Notes: generated by a model from the sequence alone, not told the origin. Shown: positions 25,274 to 34,715, counted from the first letter of the stretch. The stretch is 64,000 nt of DNA from Odoribacter sp036657595 (GCA_036657595.1 JAVXFZ010000001.1:28325-92324), one strand, 5' to 3'. Numbers and translations are program-made.

Positions 25274-26464
25274 ATGAAGAAATTGTTTTTATATCTGTCA
25301 TTGTCTTTCCTTTTGGTTTCTTGTATTCAAAATGAAGCATTGAATACGGAAGCGGATATTGAATCTTGTACGGTGTTGAATGAGGAAGGGAAAGCAGATC
25401 CCCATATAAAGGGGAATGTTCTTGTAAATAATACACAAATAATCGCACAGGCTAATCCTAAGATTAATTTGGCAAGTTTAGCTTTACACGTGAAGTTGAC
25501 AGAGGGCGCGACAATATCACCGAATCCGAGAGAGCTTAGAGATTATTCTTGGGCACAGCATTTTGTGGTGACCTCACAGGATGGTGTGTGGAATAAGAAA
25601 TATACGGTGATGATTGATACTTTTGAGATGCCGACGAATTATGATTTTGAGTTTTTTGAATTAAATGCAGCTCATCAGTATCAGGTTTTTTATGAAAAAG
25701 TGTATGTAAAAAAGATCATTATGGAATCCGATAAGGATACGGTTAAGATTGATACATTTTTCAAGCAGTATATTTGGGCTTCCGGTAATTCCGGCTATGC
25801 TTTGACCGGAGTTGGTAAAACGCCTGAGGATTATCCGACTGTTTCTTTGAAGAGTGAAAAGGGGCGAGGGATTAAATTGGAAACAAAGAGTACGGGAGGT
25901 TTTGGCGAGATGGCTAAGATGCCGATTGCTGCCGGGAATTTGTTTTTAGGTGTTTTTGATGTGTCGAATGCGATGTTGGAAGCTCGTAAGGCAACTCTTT
26001 TTGGATTGCCATTTGGTAGGAAACCGCTTTCTTTTACAGGACGTTATAAATTTAAAAGGGGAGCGGTATTAACGGATATAGGAAACAATGGAAAGCCGGT
26101 GCCTGTGGCAGGAGAGGATGTATGTGATATTTATGCTATTTTATACGAGTCTGCCGGATTGGATAAAAATGCGTTGAATGGAGATAATGTGTTGAACAAT
26201 GACCATATCATAGCGATGGCAAGATTGAAGCGTCCTACCGTGTATGCTCCTGAAACGGATATGACGAAAATATCTTATGAAAACTTTGACATACAGTTTG
26301 ATTATGATTCTTATAAGAACAAGAGATCGTTTGATGGGAATAAATCAAGAAATTATGAATATAATTTGGCAATAGTCTTTACGTCAAGTGTGGATGGTGC
26401 TTATTTTAAGGGGGCTGTTGGCAGTACGCTTTATGTGGATGAGGTGAAAGTGGTTTGTGAATAG
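25274..26464 (+). CDS. PCMD-domain outer-surface lipoprotein
   Basis: 396-residue lipoprotein with signal MKKLFLYLSLSFLLVSC (lipobox LVSC, Cys at 17). Residues about 25-125 form a cadherin/Ig-like tether of the kind found in Bacteroidota lipoproteins (ANPKINLASLALHVKLTEGATISP, then DGVWNKKYTVMID). The remainder is the putative carbohydrate metabolism domain (PCMD), with WASGNSGYALTG, KMPIAAGNLFLG, FGLPFGRKPLSFTGRYKF and a C-terminal SVDGAYFKGAVGSTLYVDEV. It is probably exposed on the surface and glycan-binding or processing. It is followed 26 bp later by an outer-membrane barrel gene, a pairing seen elsewhere in the phylum. Confidence 0.85.
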   Translation: MKKLFLYLSLSFLLVSCIQNEALNTEADIESCTVLNEEGKADPHIKGNVLVNNTQIIAQANPKINLASLALHVKLTEGATISPNPRELRDYSWAQHFVVTSQDGVWNKKYTVMIDTFEMPTNYDFEFFELNAAHQYQVFYEKVYVKKIIMESDKDTVKIDTFFKQYIWASGNSGYALTGVGKTPEDYPTVSLKSEKGRGIKLETKSTGGFGEMAKMPIAAGNLFLGVFDVSNAMLEARKATLFGLPFGRKPLSFTGRYKFKRGAVLTDIGNNGKPVPVAGEDVCDIYAILYESAGLDKNALNGDNVLNNDHIIAMARLKRPTVYAPETDMTKISYENFDIQFDYDSYKNKRSFDGNKSRNYEYNLAIVFTSSVDGAYFKGAVGSTLYVDEVKVVCE

Positions 26465-26490
26465 AAAGAGATACTCAAATAGAAAAAGAT

Positions 26491-27273
26491 ATGAAAAAGA
26501 TGATGAAAAGTATATGTTTGCTTTTGTTTCTGTTTGCAGTGAATATTGCTTCGGCAGAAGAGAATAAATCAAGTGGTTTGATCTGGTCGAAGCTTCGGGG
26601 ATTGGAGTATAGAATAAAAGCCGGTTTTAATATAGGAGGTACTTCGCCTCTTCCTTTACCTGCTGAAATTCGGGAGATAAAAAGTTATCGTCCCGGAATG
26701 CAGATAGCCATAGAAGGGGATGTTATTAAGTGGGTAGATAAGACAAAATGGGGTTTTTTATTTGGTATCCGTTTGGAAAATAAAGGAATGAAAACGGATG
26801 CCCGAGTGAAAAATTATCACATTGTGATGGATTCTTATGATCCTGTTCATCCGGGACACATGGAAGGAGCTTGGACAGGTTATGTGAAGACGAATGTCAA
26901 AAATTCGTATGTAACTTTCCCGCTTCAGGCTATTTATAAGGTGTCGAAACGTTGGGATGTTAAAGTGGGACCCTATGTATCTATTTTGACTAATGGTGAT
27001 TTTTCAGGTATAGCTTATGATGGTTATATCCGGAATGGTGATCCCACCGGTGACAAAGCGGAGGTCAGTGAGGCTTCTTATGATTTTTCGGATAATCTTC
27101 GTACTTTTCAATGGGGAGTGGATGCCGGTGGAGAATGGAAAGCTTATAAGCACCTGAGTGTTTATGCTGATTTAACGTGGGGTTTAAATTCTATTTTTGA
27201 AAAAGATTTTGAAAGTATCAGTTTCAATATGTATAATGTATACCTGAATTTTGGTTTCGGGTATGTGTTTTAA
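26491..27273 (+). CDS. Outer-membrane beta-barrel protein (PorT-like)
   Basis: 260-residue secreted protein with signal peptide (MKKMMKSICLLLFLFAVNIASAEE). It has alternating hydrophobic strands ending in an aromatic residue (NMYNVYLNFGFGYVF), the classic C-terminal beta-signal of an outer-membrane barrel. Internal strands include YRIKAGFNIGG, WGFLFGIRLENKG, YVTFPLQAIYKVSKRWDVKVGPY and FQWGVDAGGEWKAYKHLSVYADLTWGL. It is probably translated with the lipoprotein upstream. The ligand is unknown. Confidence 0.87.
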   Translation: MKKMMKSICLLLFLFAVNIASAEENKSSGLIWSKLRGLEYRIKAGFNIGGTSPLPLPAEIREIKSYRPGMQIAIEGDVIKWVDKTKWGFLFGIRLENKGMKTDARVKNYHIVMDSYDPVHPGHMEGAWTGYVKTNVKNSYVTFPLQAIYKVSKRWDVKVGPYVSILTNGDFSGIAYDGYIRNGDPTGDKAEVSEASYDFSDNLRTFQWGVDAGGEWKAYKHLSVYADLTWGLNSIFEKDFESISFNMYNVYLNFGFGYVF

Positions 27274-27291
27274 GAACAGAGTTCAGAGTCT

Positions 27292-28707
27292 TCAATGTGA
27301 AAGATGGAAATGTCTAAAGAACCATCCTCTCAGTGATAGGATGCCGATTTTTATTAATTGAGGATAGCTTTTTTCCAATTCGTGGCTTACCATCAGCGGC
27401 CATTTCCAATTGTTGTAGCTGATTTGTACTAATCCCGTGAGGCAGATCACTCCGGTGATTCCCCATTGTGTGAATGATAGGGAGAGCAGGGATAGAATGC
27501 CAATAGAGAACCCGGAAACAAGGGATGCTTTGAGGTAGGGAACTTCGTTGCGGGTGGTGATGAGTGTCGCTGCCATTCCGTGGTTGGATTCCAAGAATTG
27601 TGTGATTAATAAGATGGAAAGAGGTAATAGAGGAATTAATAGTGTTTTGCTGTGAAGAAATTCCAGTATCCAATTTCCGGAGATTAGAATAACGAGGGCA
27701 CCGCTGATGTAGAGTAGGTAATAAACTAAAATGCTTTCTCCAAAAATCCGCCTGATTTCCATCATATTGTGATCAATTCGGTCTTTGTAAATTTCCGGTA
27801 AATGTGTGGACAAATATAGTGGAGAGATACCTGATAGAATCGTGATGATATTAAGTGTTAAACCATAACTACCGACGGTTTCAAGGGGTAAGAACATAGA
27901 TATAAATAAGAGGTTGCCTTTTTGTACAAAATATCCACCTAAATTGCTTATCCCAACTTTTTTAGCATTAAACCAGATGATGGGTAATAATTTTTGACTT
28001 GTTGCTAAGGTCGTTTGAAGAATTTTTTTCAATTCTTTTGTGTAGAAAAAACGGACGGCTAAAATACGATTGATTATAATGGAACATAGATTGGCACAGG
28101 CAACAGCAATTAGTCCGTAGCCTAAAAGTAGTCCGGTGGCAGCCAAAATGAGAGAAATAGCGCGGGTGATGATGATGAGTTGATTGTTCTTTTTAACAAG
28201 TCCTTTTCCGGTTAAAAGTGCATTGTAGTAGGAATAATAGAAATTGAATACCGTAGAAATCATATAGATGATCCAAGCGAGCATTACCTCTGGATGGGCA
28301 GGTATATGGTGCGTTCTGTTGTTGATGTACCAACTTCCAAGGGTTAATAGTATTAGGATGATACCGAATGAAATGATCCGATAGAAACGTTTCATTTCTG
28401 TAATTAGATTTTTTAATAGCGGGTAATTTGGAGTAGTCAGGCGGATGGTTTTTTCATCTAAACCTTCTGCTTGAATTTGAGTGGCACCACTGAATATGTA
28501 AGAAACATTCCGAGTGAAGGTCGGTTGAAAACCAAAGTCCAGCATTTGAACTAATCCGGAAATGGTTAAAAATATATACCAAACGCCGATCAGTTCAGGG
28601 GAAAGCAGTCTAAGTATCAATGGTAATAAGATGATCCCTGATCCGATATTAAAGAATTGGGCAGTGTATCCCCATAGAACATCTTTTTTGGTGATTTTAA
28701 TTTCCAT
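27292..28707 (-). CDS. Polysaccharide flippase, Wzx-like
   Basis: Membrane protein of 471 residues with about 12-14 hydrophobic segments. It starts MEIKITKKDVLWGYTAQFFNIG with the typical PLRLLSPELIGVWYIFLTISGL element of polysaccharide export flippases (MATE-like fold). It would flip a lipid-linked oligosaccharide across the inner membrane. The open frame can be extended to a TTG at 28716, but the ATG at 28707 is preferred. It is the last gene of the polysaccharide cluster and converges on the outer-membrane barrel gene 18 bp away. Confidence 0.9.
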   Translation of the reverse strand: MEIKITKKDVLWGYTAQFFNIGSGIILLPLILRLLSPELIGVWYIFLTISGLVQMLDFGFQPTFTRNVSYIFSGATQIQAEGLDEKTIRLTTPNYPLLKNLITEMKRFYRIISFGIILILLTLGSWYINNRTHHIPAHPEVMLAWIIYMISTVFNFYYSYYNALLTGKGLVKKNNQLIIITRAISLILAATGLLLGYGLIAVACANLCSIIINRILAVRFFYTKELKKILQTTLATSQKLLPIIWFNAKKVGISNLGGYFVQKGNLLFISMFLPLETVGSYGLTLNIITILSGISPLYLSTHLPEIYKDRIDHNMMEIRRIFGESILVYYLLYISGALVILISGNWILEFLHSKTLLIPLLPLSILLITQFLESNHGMAATLITTRNEVPYLKASLVSGFSIGILSLLSLSFTQWGITGVICLTGLVQISYNNWKWPLMVSHELEKSYPQLIKIGILSLRGWFFRHFHLSH

Positions 28708-28768
28708 AATGATCAATAGATCTAATTGAGTTATTCTATGTTTGATAAACAGAGATGCAAACTTTTCA

Positions 28769-28786
28769 AATGGACTTCAGTCCATT
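28769..28786. promoter_or_regulatory. Perfect 7-bp inverted repeat upstream of the flippase gene
   Basis: AATGGAC-TTCA-GTCCATT, 62 bp before the flippase start. It shares the word AAGTCCATT with the frr leader element. It could be a leader hairpin or operator. Confidence 0.4.
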
Positions 28787-28815
28787 CACTAACAAAATAT
28801 TACGTCTCGATTTCG

Positions 28816-28855
28816 TAGCCTATTTAAGGTAGCCTATTTGTGCCATTAGAATAGG
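28816..28855. repeat. Short direct and inverted repeats after the YfhO gene
   Basis: TAGCCTATTT occurs at 28816-28825 and again at 28830-28839. CCTATT (28833-28838) and AATAGG (28850-28855) could also form a hairpin just after the YfhO stop. Confidence 0.4.
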
Positions 28856-28856
28856 T

Positions 28857-31346
28857 TTATAATTTTTTGTGCGTTATTAAATATTTACGCCGAATATCCC
28901 AAGAAACGATCCCCATTAATAATACAATCAATACGATGGAGCAGATGCGTGAAATCATTGCTCCCTGTTGATAGGATGCCGGTTCAAATGTGAACGTCAC
29001 GGTGTGTTCTCCTGTCGGTATAATTGCTGCTCGCAGGATGTAATTTGCTCGGAGTAATTCTGCCGGTTTTCCGTCTATATTGATTTGCCATCCTTTGGGA
29101 TAATATATTTCACTGAAAACAGCTAATTGCTCGTTTGTTGTATTTGTCTTGTATTCTAATTTATTCGGAGCGTATGAAATGAATTGAATTTGTGCATTTG
29201 AATCCGGATGAAAGATTTTTCCTTCTACTTGTGCAGCAAAATCTTTACCGATGATAGCTGTTTGTTCCGGATGAATGTTTTTCAAAGCAATGAGTTCTTC
29301 ATCCGGGTTGTTGACGATTTTATAATCTTGTACGAACCAAGCATTTCCCAATGCTGATGGGTTGATAATCGGTGGATTATTCGGAGCAACAATGATGTAT
29401 TTGGCATTTAGCATATTCAAAACAGATTGGTGGCGTAGACTGGAATCGACGGTTGTCCGCGTAGCCCCTTGTTGTAAGTCTTTTGCAAAAGCTTGTATTT
29501 CAGGTGCGATATGGTAATCAATCATATCCTGATACCGTTGTAGTTTTGCGGCACTATAGCCTCCGATTGTTTTGTGGAAATAGCTGATGTGTGAATCATT
29601 GAATGTATTTACAGAAAGGTCGAGTACACGGTAATGTGGGTCGCGATCTTTCAATATCTCTTGGTCTACGGGGCGTAATACGAAATTGTTATTAAATTCC
29701 CGGGGTGTAACAAAATGGTCGTTATTTAGGTAACGTTTATCAACCGACCACATATCGAGTAGGAGTAATACTCCCAGTCCGATAAGAGTGAATCGGAAGG
29801 ATATTTTTTTTATATATCCTGCCCATACGATGGCAGCACTGAGTAATATAAAGAACAATGAGCGGAGAGCATCGTTGCGCAATAGGCTTTCTCGATCTGC
29901 CGGTAGTGATTGTTGCAGCCAATCCGGATATTGCTGGTCGGCAGGGGAGGTGAAACTTCCTGCCAGTCCGGGTATCAGTACGAAGAGAAGACAAAATCCG
30001 GCACTGATGCCTAATGCGATTTTAAATGCCCGTATGATTGTTTTTTTGTCAAATGCTCCATTGAATATTTTGTTCAGGGTGTAAAAGCCCAATAAAGGAA
30101 CAGTCATTTGAAGAACCGTGAGGATCATTGAGGGAACCCTGAATTTATTATAAAGAGGTACGTAATCAAAGAAGAATGCGGATAACCACATAAAATGATT
30201 GCCCCAACTAAGAAGTACGGCTAATAATGAAATTCCGGCAATCCACCATTTCGTGACACCTTTGATTAATATCAGACCTAAAATAAACAGGAATACACAG
30301 ATTGCACCCATATACATTGGACCTGCCGTGAATGGCTGCGGTCCCCAATATGTCGGCATTTGTTTGATCATTTCTTCTGCGTTGGGGGCACCACCTTGTT
30401 TTAGGGTCTGATAGGTTTGTGATTTTTTGCTGAGTTCTCCTCCGGAAGCTCCTCCATTGAAATTAGGAATCAGTAGATTGGGGGTTTCTTCGATGCCATA
30501 ACTCCAAGCAGTGGCATATCCTTTGTCCAATCCTGTCTTTGTTTGACTTCCATTGCCTTGTGCCATTTGTAATTCTGATCCACCGCGCATCGTGTATTGG
30601 CTATATTCCCACGTTGGCCATAAATGATTTACATTTGTTCCGGCAGCCAAAAGAGTGACAACAAGAATAAAACAAGAGGTTTTCAAAAAACGGGCGATTG
30701 TTTTATTTTTTAAGGATAAAACGAGTTGGGCAATACCGTAGGCGAAGGCTATCATCCCCGTGTAAAAAGTAATTTGAGGATGGTTTGCCATAATTTCAAA
30801 TGATAGTGCAAATCCGAATAAGACGGCTCCTAAGAGTGCTTTTTTCCGGTAAGCATAGATTAATGCTGCTAAAACCAAGGGCATTAGTGCGATGGCTACC
30901 ATTTTTGCATTGTGTCCCACTTGTAATATCTGAAAGTTGTAAGCACAAAGTCCAAAAGCTAAGGCTCCGATGGTGGCAAGCCATACGTTTACTCCCATTG
31001 CGAGCATCAGTAGAAAAAAACTCACCAATGCAAGGATCAGGTAAGAGGCGGGTCGGGGTCCCAGAAATATTTGATTGTAGATTTGTTGTAAGTAATTCCC
31101 TTTGTATGTCGTAGAAATCATCGTGGAGGGCATCCCGCTGAACATAGAATTTGTCCACAAAGGTTCTTCTCCTGTTTTTTGTCTGTAATCGTTAATTTCT
31201 TTTGATGCGCCGACATAGGATGAAATGTCCGATTGATTGATGATTTTTCCTTCCAGTACAGCCGGAAAGTAGATGTAGGACAGTGTTATAAATATAATAA
31301 ATGCTGTAATGTATGGAATTGCTTGTTTTAGATAGCTATTTTTCAT
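28857..31346 (-). CDS. YfhO-family membrane protein
   Basis: 829 residues with about 12 or more transmembrane helices in the first two thirds and one near the C-terminus. Between these is a large extracytoplasmic region (HYRVLDLSVNTFNDSHISYFHKT, then YPKGWQINIDGKPAELLRANYILRA), which is characteristic of YfhO. YfhO has a GT-C-like topology, and some Firmicutes members decorate lipoteichoic acid with sugars. The acidic pair in the first loop (NQSDISSYVGASKEINDYR) fits GT-C enzymes. In Bacteroidota it is widespread, so its place inside a polysaccharide cluster may be functional or only positional. A TACTTTTG box lies 30 bp upstream. Confidence 0.92.
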   Translation of the reverse strand: MKNSYLKQAIPYITAFIIFITLSYIYFPAVLEGKIINQSDISSYVGASKEINDYRQKTGEEPLWTNSMFSGMPSTMISTTYKGNYLQQIYNQIFLGPRPASYLILALVSFFLLMLAMGVNVWLATIGALAFGLCAYNFQILQVGHNAKMVAIALMPLVLAALIYAYRKKALLGAVLFGFALSFEIMANHPQITFYTGMIAFAYGIAQLVLSLKNKTIARFLKTSCFILVVTLLAAGTNVNHLWPTWEYSQYTMRGGSELQMAQGNGSQTKTGLDKGYATAWSYGIEETPNLLIPNFNGGASGGELSKKSQTYQTLKQGGAPNAEEMIKQMPTYWGPQPFTAGPMYMGAICVFLFILGLILIKGVTKWWIAGISLLAVLLSWGNHFMWLSAFFFDYVPLYNKFRVPSMILTVLQMTVPLLGFYTLNKIFNGAFDKKTIIRAFKIALGISAGFCLLFVLIPGLAGSFTSPADQQYPDWLQQSLPADRESLLRNDALRSLFFILLSAAIVWAGYIKKISFRFTLIGLGVLLLLDMWSVDKRYLNNDHFVTPREFNNNFVLRPVDQEILKDRDPHYRVLDLSVNTFNDSHISYFHKTIGGYSAAKLQRYQDMIDYHIAPEIQAFAKDLQQGATRTTVDSSLRHQSVLNMLNAKYIIVAPNNPPIINPSALGNAWFVQDYKIVNNPDEELIALKNIHPEQTAIIGKDFAAQVEGKIFHPDSNAQIQFISYAPNKLEYKTNTTNEQLAVFSEIYYPKGWQINIDGKPAELLRANYILRAAIIPTGEHTVTFTFEPASYQQGAMISRICSIVLIVLLMGIVSWDIRRKYLITHKKL

Positions 31347-31375
31347 AGATAGAAATGTCTTAATAATTCAAGAAG

Positions 31376-31383
31376 CAAAAGTA
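31376..31383 (-). promoter_or_regulatory. Candidate -7 box of the YfhO gene
   Basis: Reads TACTTTTG on the minus strand (TAnnTTTG). It suggests that YfhO and the flippase can be transcribed apart from the glycosyltransferase genes upstream. Confidence 0.4.
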
Positions 31384-31458
31384 TAAAATATAATTATGAA
31401 ACATAAGTTCATAGGCTTATTTATTGCTTGGGTAAGTTTCTTGAAACAAGGTATTTTA

Positions 31459-32283
31459 TTAATAAAATCGTCTGTTATGAGGTTTTAGAAAACGAGGTAA
31501 TGCGAATTTGAAATTCCATCGTTTTGCTAAATAATCGTTTATATCTACAAATAAGCAGAACAATGCTTGTGTGATGGATAGTCTGATGCCTTTAGCAGAC
31601 TGATTGGAAGAGCTATTTTCTTTTTTGCTCCATTTGCAGACAAATTGAAAAATATGACCATCTCTCCGTCGAATAAGCGGGTAAATTAAAGATATGTTTT
31701 GTATGTAAAATTCTTGTGGTTCGATGGAACTAGGACGTTTGAAAATGCTTTTTTCTTCTACACAATGGAGCCCTTTTTCGTTGAATATTCGATTCATTTC
31801 CTCTCTGGTGAAGAAGTGAATATGTGTATTATCTAATAATCCAAAGTCGGTATATTGAAATTTGCCGTGGCGCAGGCTCATAATAATTGCATTGTGGCTT
31901 ATATTCGGGATAGAAGAGATGATAAAACCATCGGGAGAGAGAATTTTTATTGCTTTTTCTATGGCAAGATCCGGTTTTTTTAGATGTTCAAGTACATCTC
32001 CGAAGAGAATGTAATCAAATGTACCCGTTATTTCCTTTTCCCATTCTCCTTCATCAATATTCGAAATGATCATCTTTTCAGCATATAAAGCTGCCATTTT
32101 TGCCATTTCTGGAATTAATTCAATGCAAGTCACTTTACATTTTAATTCCTCTTTTAAATATTTAGTCATATGACCACATCCCGGACCGAATTCAAGCACA
32201 GATGAATGGGGAGGAATTTGAGTCAAAAAATATCCCAATGAAAGATTTTCTATGGGTAATGTTAAGTGATATATTTTAGGCAT
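31459..32283 (-). CDS. Class I SAM-dependent methyltransferase
   Basis: 274 residues. Motif I is VLEFGPGCGHMTKYL, followed by the acidic end of beta 2 (CIELIPEM) and FDYILFGDVLEHLKKP, then SPDGFIISSIPNISH. This is the Methyltransf_23/ubiG-like group. The C-terminal 90 residues are basic and unassigned. It lies 18 bp downstream of a GT2 gene and could methylate a sugar or a cap of the glycan; the substrate is not determined. Confidence 0.88.
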   Translation of the reverse strand: MPKIYHLTLPIENLSLGYFLTQIPPHSSVLEFGPGCGHMTKYLKEELKCKVTCIELIPEMAKMAALYAEKMIISNIDEGEWEKEITGTFDYILFGDVLEHLKKPDLAIEKAIKILSPDGFIISSIPNISHNAIIMSLRHGKFQYTDFGLLDNTHIHFFTREEMNRIFNEKGLHCVEEKSIFKRPSSIEPQEFYIQNISLIYPLIRRRDGHIFQFVCKWSKKENSSSNQSAKGIRLSITQALFCLFVDINDYLAKRWNFKFALPRFLKPHNRRFY

Positions 32284-32301
32284 AATGTGTTGTGTATAAT
32301 A

Positions 32302-33315
32302 TTATAATTTTAAAAGTAATAAAAGAAGACTTTTCTTTATTCTTAAGCTTTTGAGAACACGCCATGATAATGGGAAATCTTTTATCACTGTTTTTATTGT
32401 TTCATTTTTTTTGATTAATTTAATTTGTTGGATAGTAGAAATGACTGATTGGTATTTTAATTCGTTTAGGATGGATTTATGTAGAAAGAATAGGACGGAA
32501 TGGTTGTAATGCAAGATATAACACGGCATTGTTCCTTGTTGGTATAATAAAACATATACTTTCTCTAAGAAAGAGAGAATCCTGGGTGTTGAGAAATATT
32601 CATAATCATTTAAACTACTGGTTGCGTAATTGTTATGATAATAATAGGTGTCTGGAATTTCTGCAAAAGATTGACAATGAGATAGAACATTGATTAAAAA
32701 ATAAAGATCTTCAGGTGAAAGTTGTCTGTTATCTGAAAATACAATACAATGACGAATCAGAAATTCTCGGTTAAACATATAATGCCACAAAGCTCCGATG
32801 CGAGTAAATGGTATCCATTCGGGCTCTTTATAAAAATTTCCGATAAGATGGGATAAAATATCTTTTTTTAGCTCGTTCCCTTGATGTACGGATGGAAATG
32901 GAGGTCGTTTGTATTGTTTCCCATTTTCGATAATCATATAGCTTCCGCAAATAACTTCCGTATGGGTCTCTTCTCCTTTTAGATATAATCTTTCTAACAT
33001 ATCTGGATCTCTCCAGTCGTCGTGGTCAGAGAATATGACGTATTTACCGGTAGCAACTTTTAATCCCTCGTTTCGGGAAAGACCGATATGTAGATTGGTT
33101 GTATTCCGAATGAGTTTAATGCGTACATCTTTTTGTGCAAAACTCTCAGCAATCCGATCACTCCCGTCGGTTGGACAATCCAAAACAAGAATGATTTCTA
33201 TGTTCGTTAATGTTTGTTGTATCAGAGAATCAAGGCAACGATGAAGATAACTTCCTGCATTATACACGGGAACAATAACACTGACTTGCGGGAATAAATG
33301 CGTTGTTTCATCCAT
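32302..33315 (-). CDS. Family 2 glycosyltransferase
   Basis: 337 residues with the GT-A start QVSVIVPVYNAGSYLHRCLDSLIQQTLTNIEIILVLDCPTDGS. The metal-binding DxD-type motif is FSDHDDWRDPDML (about residue 95). It transfers a sugar from a nucleotide donor to the growing oligosaccharide. Its leader contains the second copy of the conserved element (33326-33385) and a TATCTTTG box further upstream, so it heads a transcript with the methyltransferase. Confidence 0.92.
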   Translation of the reverse strand: MDETTHLFPQVSVIVPVYNAGSYLHRCLDSLIQQTLTNIEIILVLDCPTDGSDRIAESFAQKDVRIKLIRNTTNLHIGLSRNEGLKVATGKYVIFSDHDDWRDPDMLERLYLKGEETHTEVICGSYMIIENGKQYKRPPFPSVHQGNELKKDILSHLIGNFYKEPEWIPFTRIGALWHYMFNREFLIRHCIVFSDNRQLSPEDLYFLINVLSHCQSFAEIPDTYYYHNNYATSSLNDYEYFSTPRILSFLEKVYVLLYQQGTMPCYILHYNHSVLFFLHKSILNELKYQSVISTIQQIKLIKKNETIKTVIKDFPLSWRVLKSLRIKKSLLLLLLKL

Positions 33316-33325
33316 AGTTACGATC

Positions 33326-33385
33326 TTAAGTCTATTGACTTACTACACTTTATGTTGCGTTTATGCTATTGTAAGTCCCTTGAAA
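33326..33385 (-). repeat. Leader element, copy B, upstream of a GT2 gene
   Basis: Aligns with 22005-22060. It has the hairpin AAGTC-TATT-GACTT near the start codon and a second GTAAGTC at 33371-33377, followed by CCCTTGAAAG. It begins 10 bp before the gene start. Confidence 0.6.
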
Positions 33386-33452
33386 GAGAGTATTTAAAAT
33401 TTTAAAAAGGACATCGATTCTTTGGTGTTGCTTCACTATTTCGATCCTTTTG

Positions 33453-33460
33453 CAAAGATA
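33453..33460 (-). promoter_or_regulatory. Candidate -7 box of the GT2/methyltransferase transcript
   Basis: Reads TATCTTTG on the minus strand. It implies a leader of about 130 nt carrying copy B of the element, the same geometry as frr. Confidence 0.5.
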
Positions 33461-33467
33461 TATATTT

Positions 33468-33498
33468 TTTGTAAATATACTTGATTTGATTACTTTAG
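33468..33498 (+). promoter_or_regulatory. Candidate promoter of the plus-strand glycosyltransferase
   Basis: TTTG at 33468-33471, a 19-bp spacer, then TACTTTAG at 33491-33498 (one mismatch from TAnnTTTG). It is back-to-back with the minus-strand TATCTTTG box. Confidence 0.5.
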
Positions 33499-33526
33499 CA
33501 TCTCATAAACACTTAGCTTTTTATAT

Positions 33527-34648
33527 ATGAAAATTATTTATGTAATTCCACAATTTGTTGGAATAGGAGGGAAAGAAAGAGTATTGGCTAATAAGGTCAA
33601 TTATATATCGGAACATTGGAATGCCGAAATAATAATAATTACGTCAGAACAAAAACCGGATGCTCCAAATTCCTTTGACCTTTCTGAAAAAATACGTTTG
33701 ATTCATTTAGATATAGAATATGACAAGTATAAAAAGAAGAATCCGCTTTTAAATAGATTGGCTCAAAAAAGATGTGTTTCTATGCATAGAAACGCATTGG
33801 AAAAAATATTTTTGCAGGAAAAGCCGGATGTTGTCGTGTCAATGTTTGCAAGGGAAATGACTTGGCTTTATAAGATAAAAGATGGTAGTAAAAAGATATT
33901 GGAATTTCATTTTAATAAAGATTCATTGAAAATAACTGCAAAATCAAATCTGATTTTATGGCTTAAATACTGGGAGAAGAAAAGGGCAGTGAAACACTAT
34001 GATAAATTTGTTGTTTTGACAGAAGAAGACAAAAAAGATTGGGGAGATAGAAAAAATCTGTGGGTGATTCCGAATGCATTGACATTTTATCCATCCGAAC
34101 AATCAAATATGAAATTGAAGAGAGTCTTGTCGGTTGGTCGTTTGATTTCACAGAAAGGATTTGATCGCTTATTAGATATTTGGAGAAAAGTGGAACCTTT
34201 TTTCCCAGAATGGACTCTTTCAATTGTTGGTTCCGGTATAGAACAAAAACATTTAGAACAGCAAATTATAGAAACAAAGCTTCAGCATATTGAATTATTA
34301 CCTGCGACTTCTAATATTTTACAAGAATATTTGCAAAGTTCTATTTATGTGCTGACTTCCCGTTATGAAGGTTTTCCGATGGTATTACACGAAGCGATGT
34401 CTTGTGGTGTACCCGTCGTTTCTTATGCTTGTAAATGTGGACCTCGTGATATTATTCGTAATGAAGAAGATGGCTTTTTGATTGAGGATGGAAATAGAGA
34501 AGAATTTGTTTGCCGTTTATCACAATTGATGGAGAATGAAAAGTTAAGGCAGGATATGGGAAAAATGGCACGTCAGAACATTGTTCGATTTTCAGAAGAG
34601 CAGGTTATGAAGCAATGGAAATTATTATTTGATTCTTTATTCACATAA
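33527..34648 (+). CDS. Family 4 glycosyltransferase, opposite strand
   Basis: 373 residues with the GT-B fold. The N-terminal glycine loop is IPQFVGIGGKERVLANKVNYI, and the C-terminal donor site includes VLSVGRLISQKGFDRLLDIW and SRYEGFPMVLHEAMSCGVPVVSY (the E-x7-E region). It is the only plus-strand gene in an otherwise minus-strand polysaccharide cluster, with its own divergent promoter and converging on the next GT4 gene. It is very A/T-rich, like its neighbours. Substrate unknown. Confidence 0.92.
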   Translation: MKIIYVIPQFVGIGGKERVLANKVNYISEHWNAEIIIITSEQKPDAPNSFDLSEKIRLIHLDIEYDKYKKKNPLLNRLAQKRCVSMHRNALEKIFLQEKPDVVVSMFAREMTWLYKIKDGSKKILEFHFNKDSLKITAKSNLILWLKYWEKKRAVKHYDKFVVLTEEDKKDWGDRKNLWVIPNALTFYPSEQSNMKLKRVLSVGRLISQKGFDRLLDIWRKVEPFFPEWTLSIVGSGIEQKHLEQQIIETKLQHIELLPATSNILQEYLQSSIYVLTSRYEGFPMVLHEAMSCGVPVVSYACKCGPRDIIRNEEDGFLIEDGNREEFVCRLSQLMENEKLRQDMGKMARQNIVRFSEEQVMKQWKLLFDSLFT

Positions 34649-34671
34649 TAAATCTCGTACTTCATTTATTA
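34646..34671. terminator. A/T-rich inverted repeat between convergent glycosyltransferases
   Basis: TAATAAAT and ATTTATTA with a 10-nt loop. It overlaps the stop codon of the plus-strand gene and lies just past the end of the minus-strand gene. Confidence 0.35.
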
Positions 34672-34715
34672 TTAGCCTGTTTTATACGTATAAATGTAGC
34701 TATTTATCCTAATGC

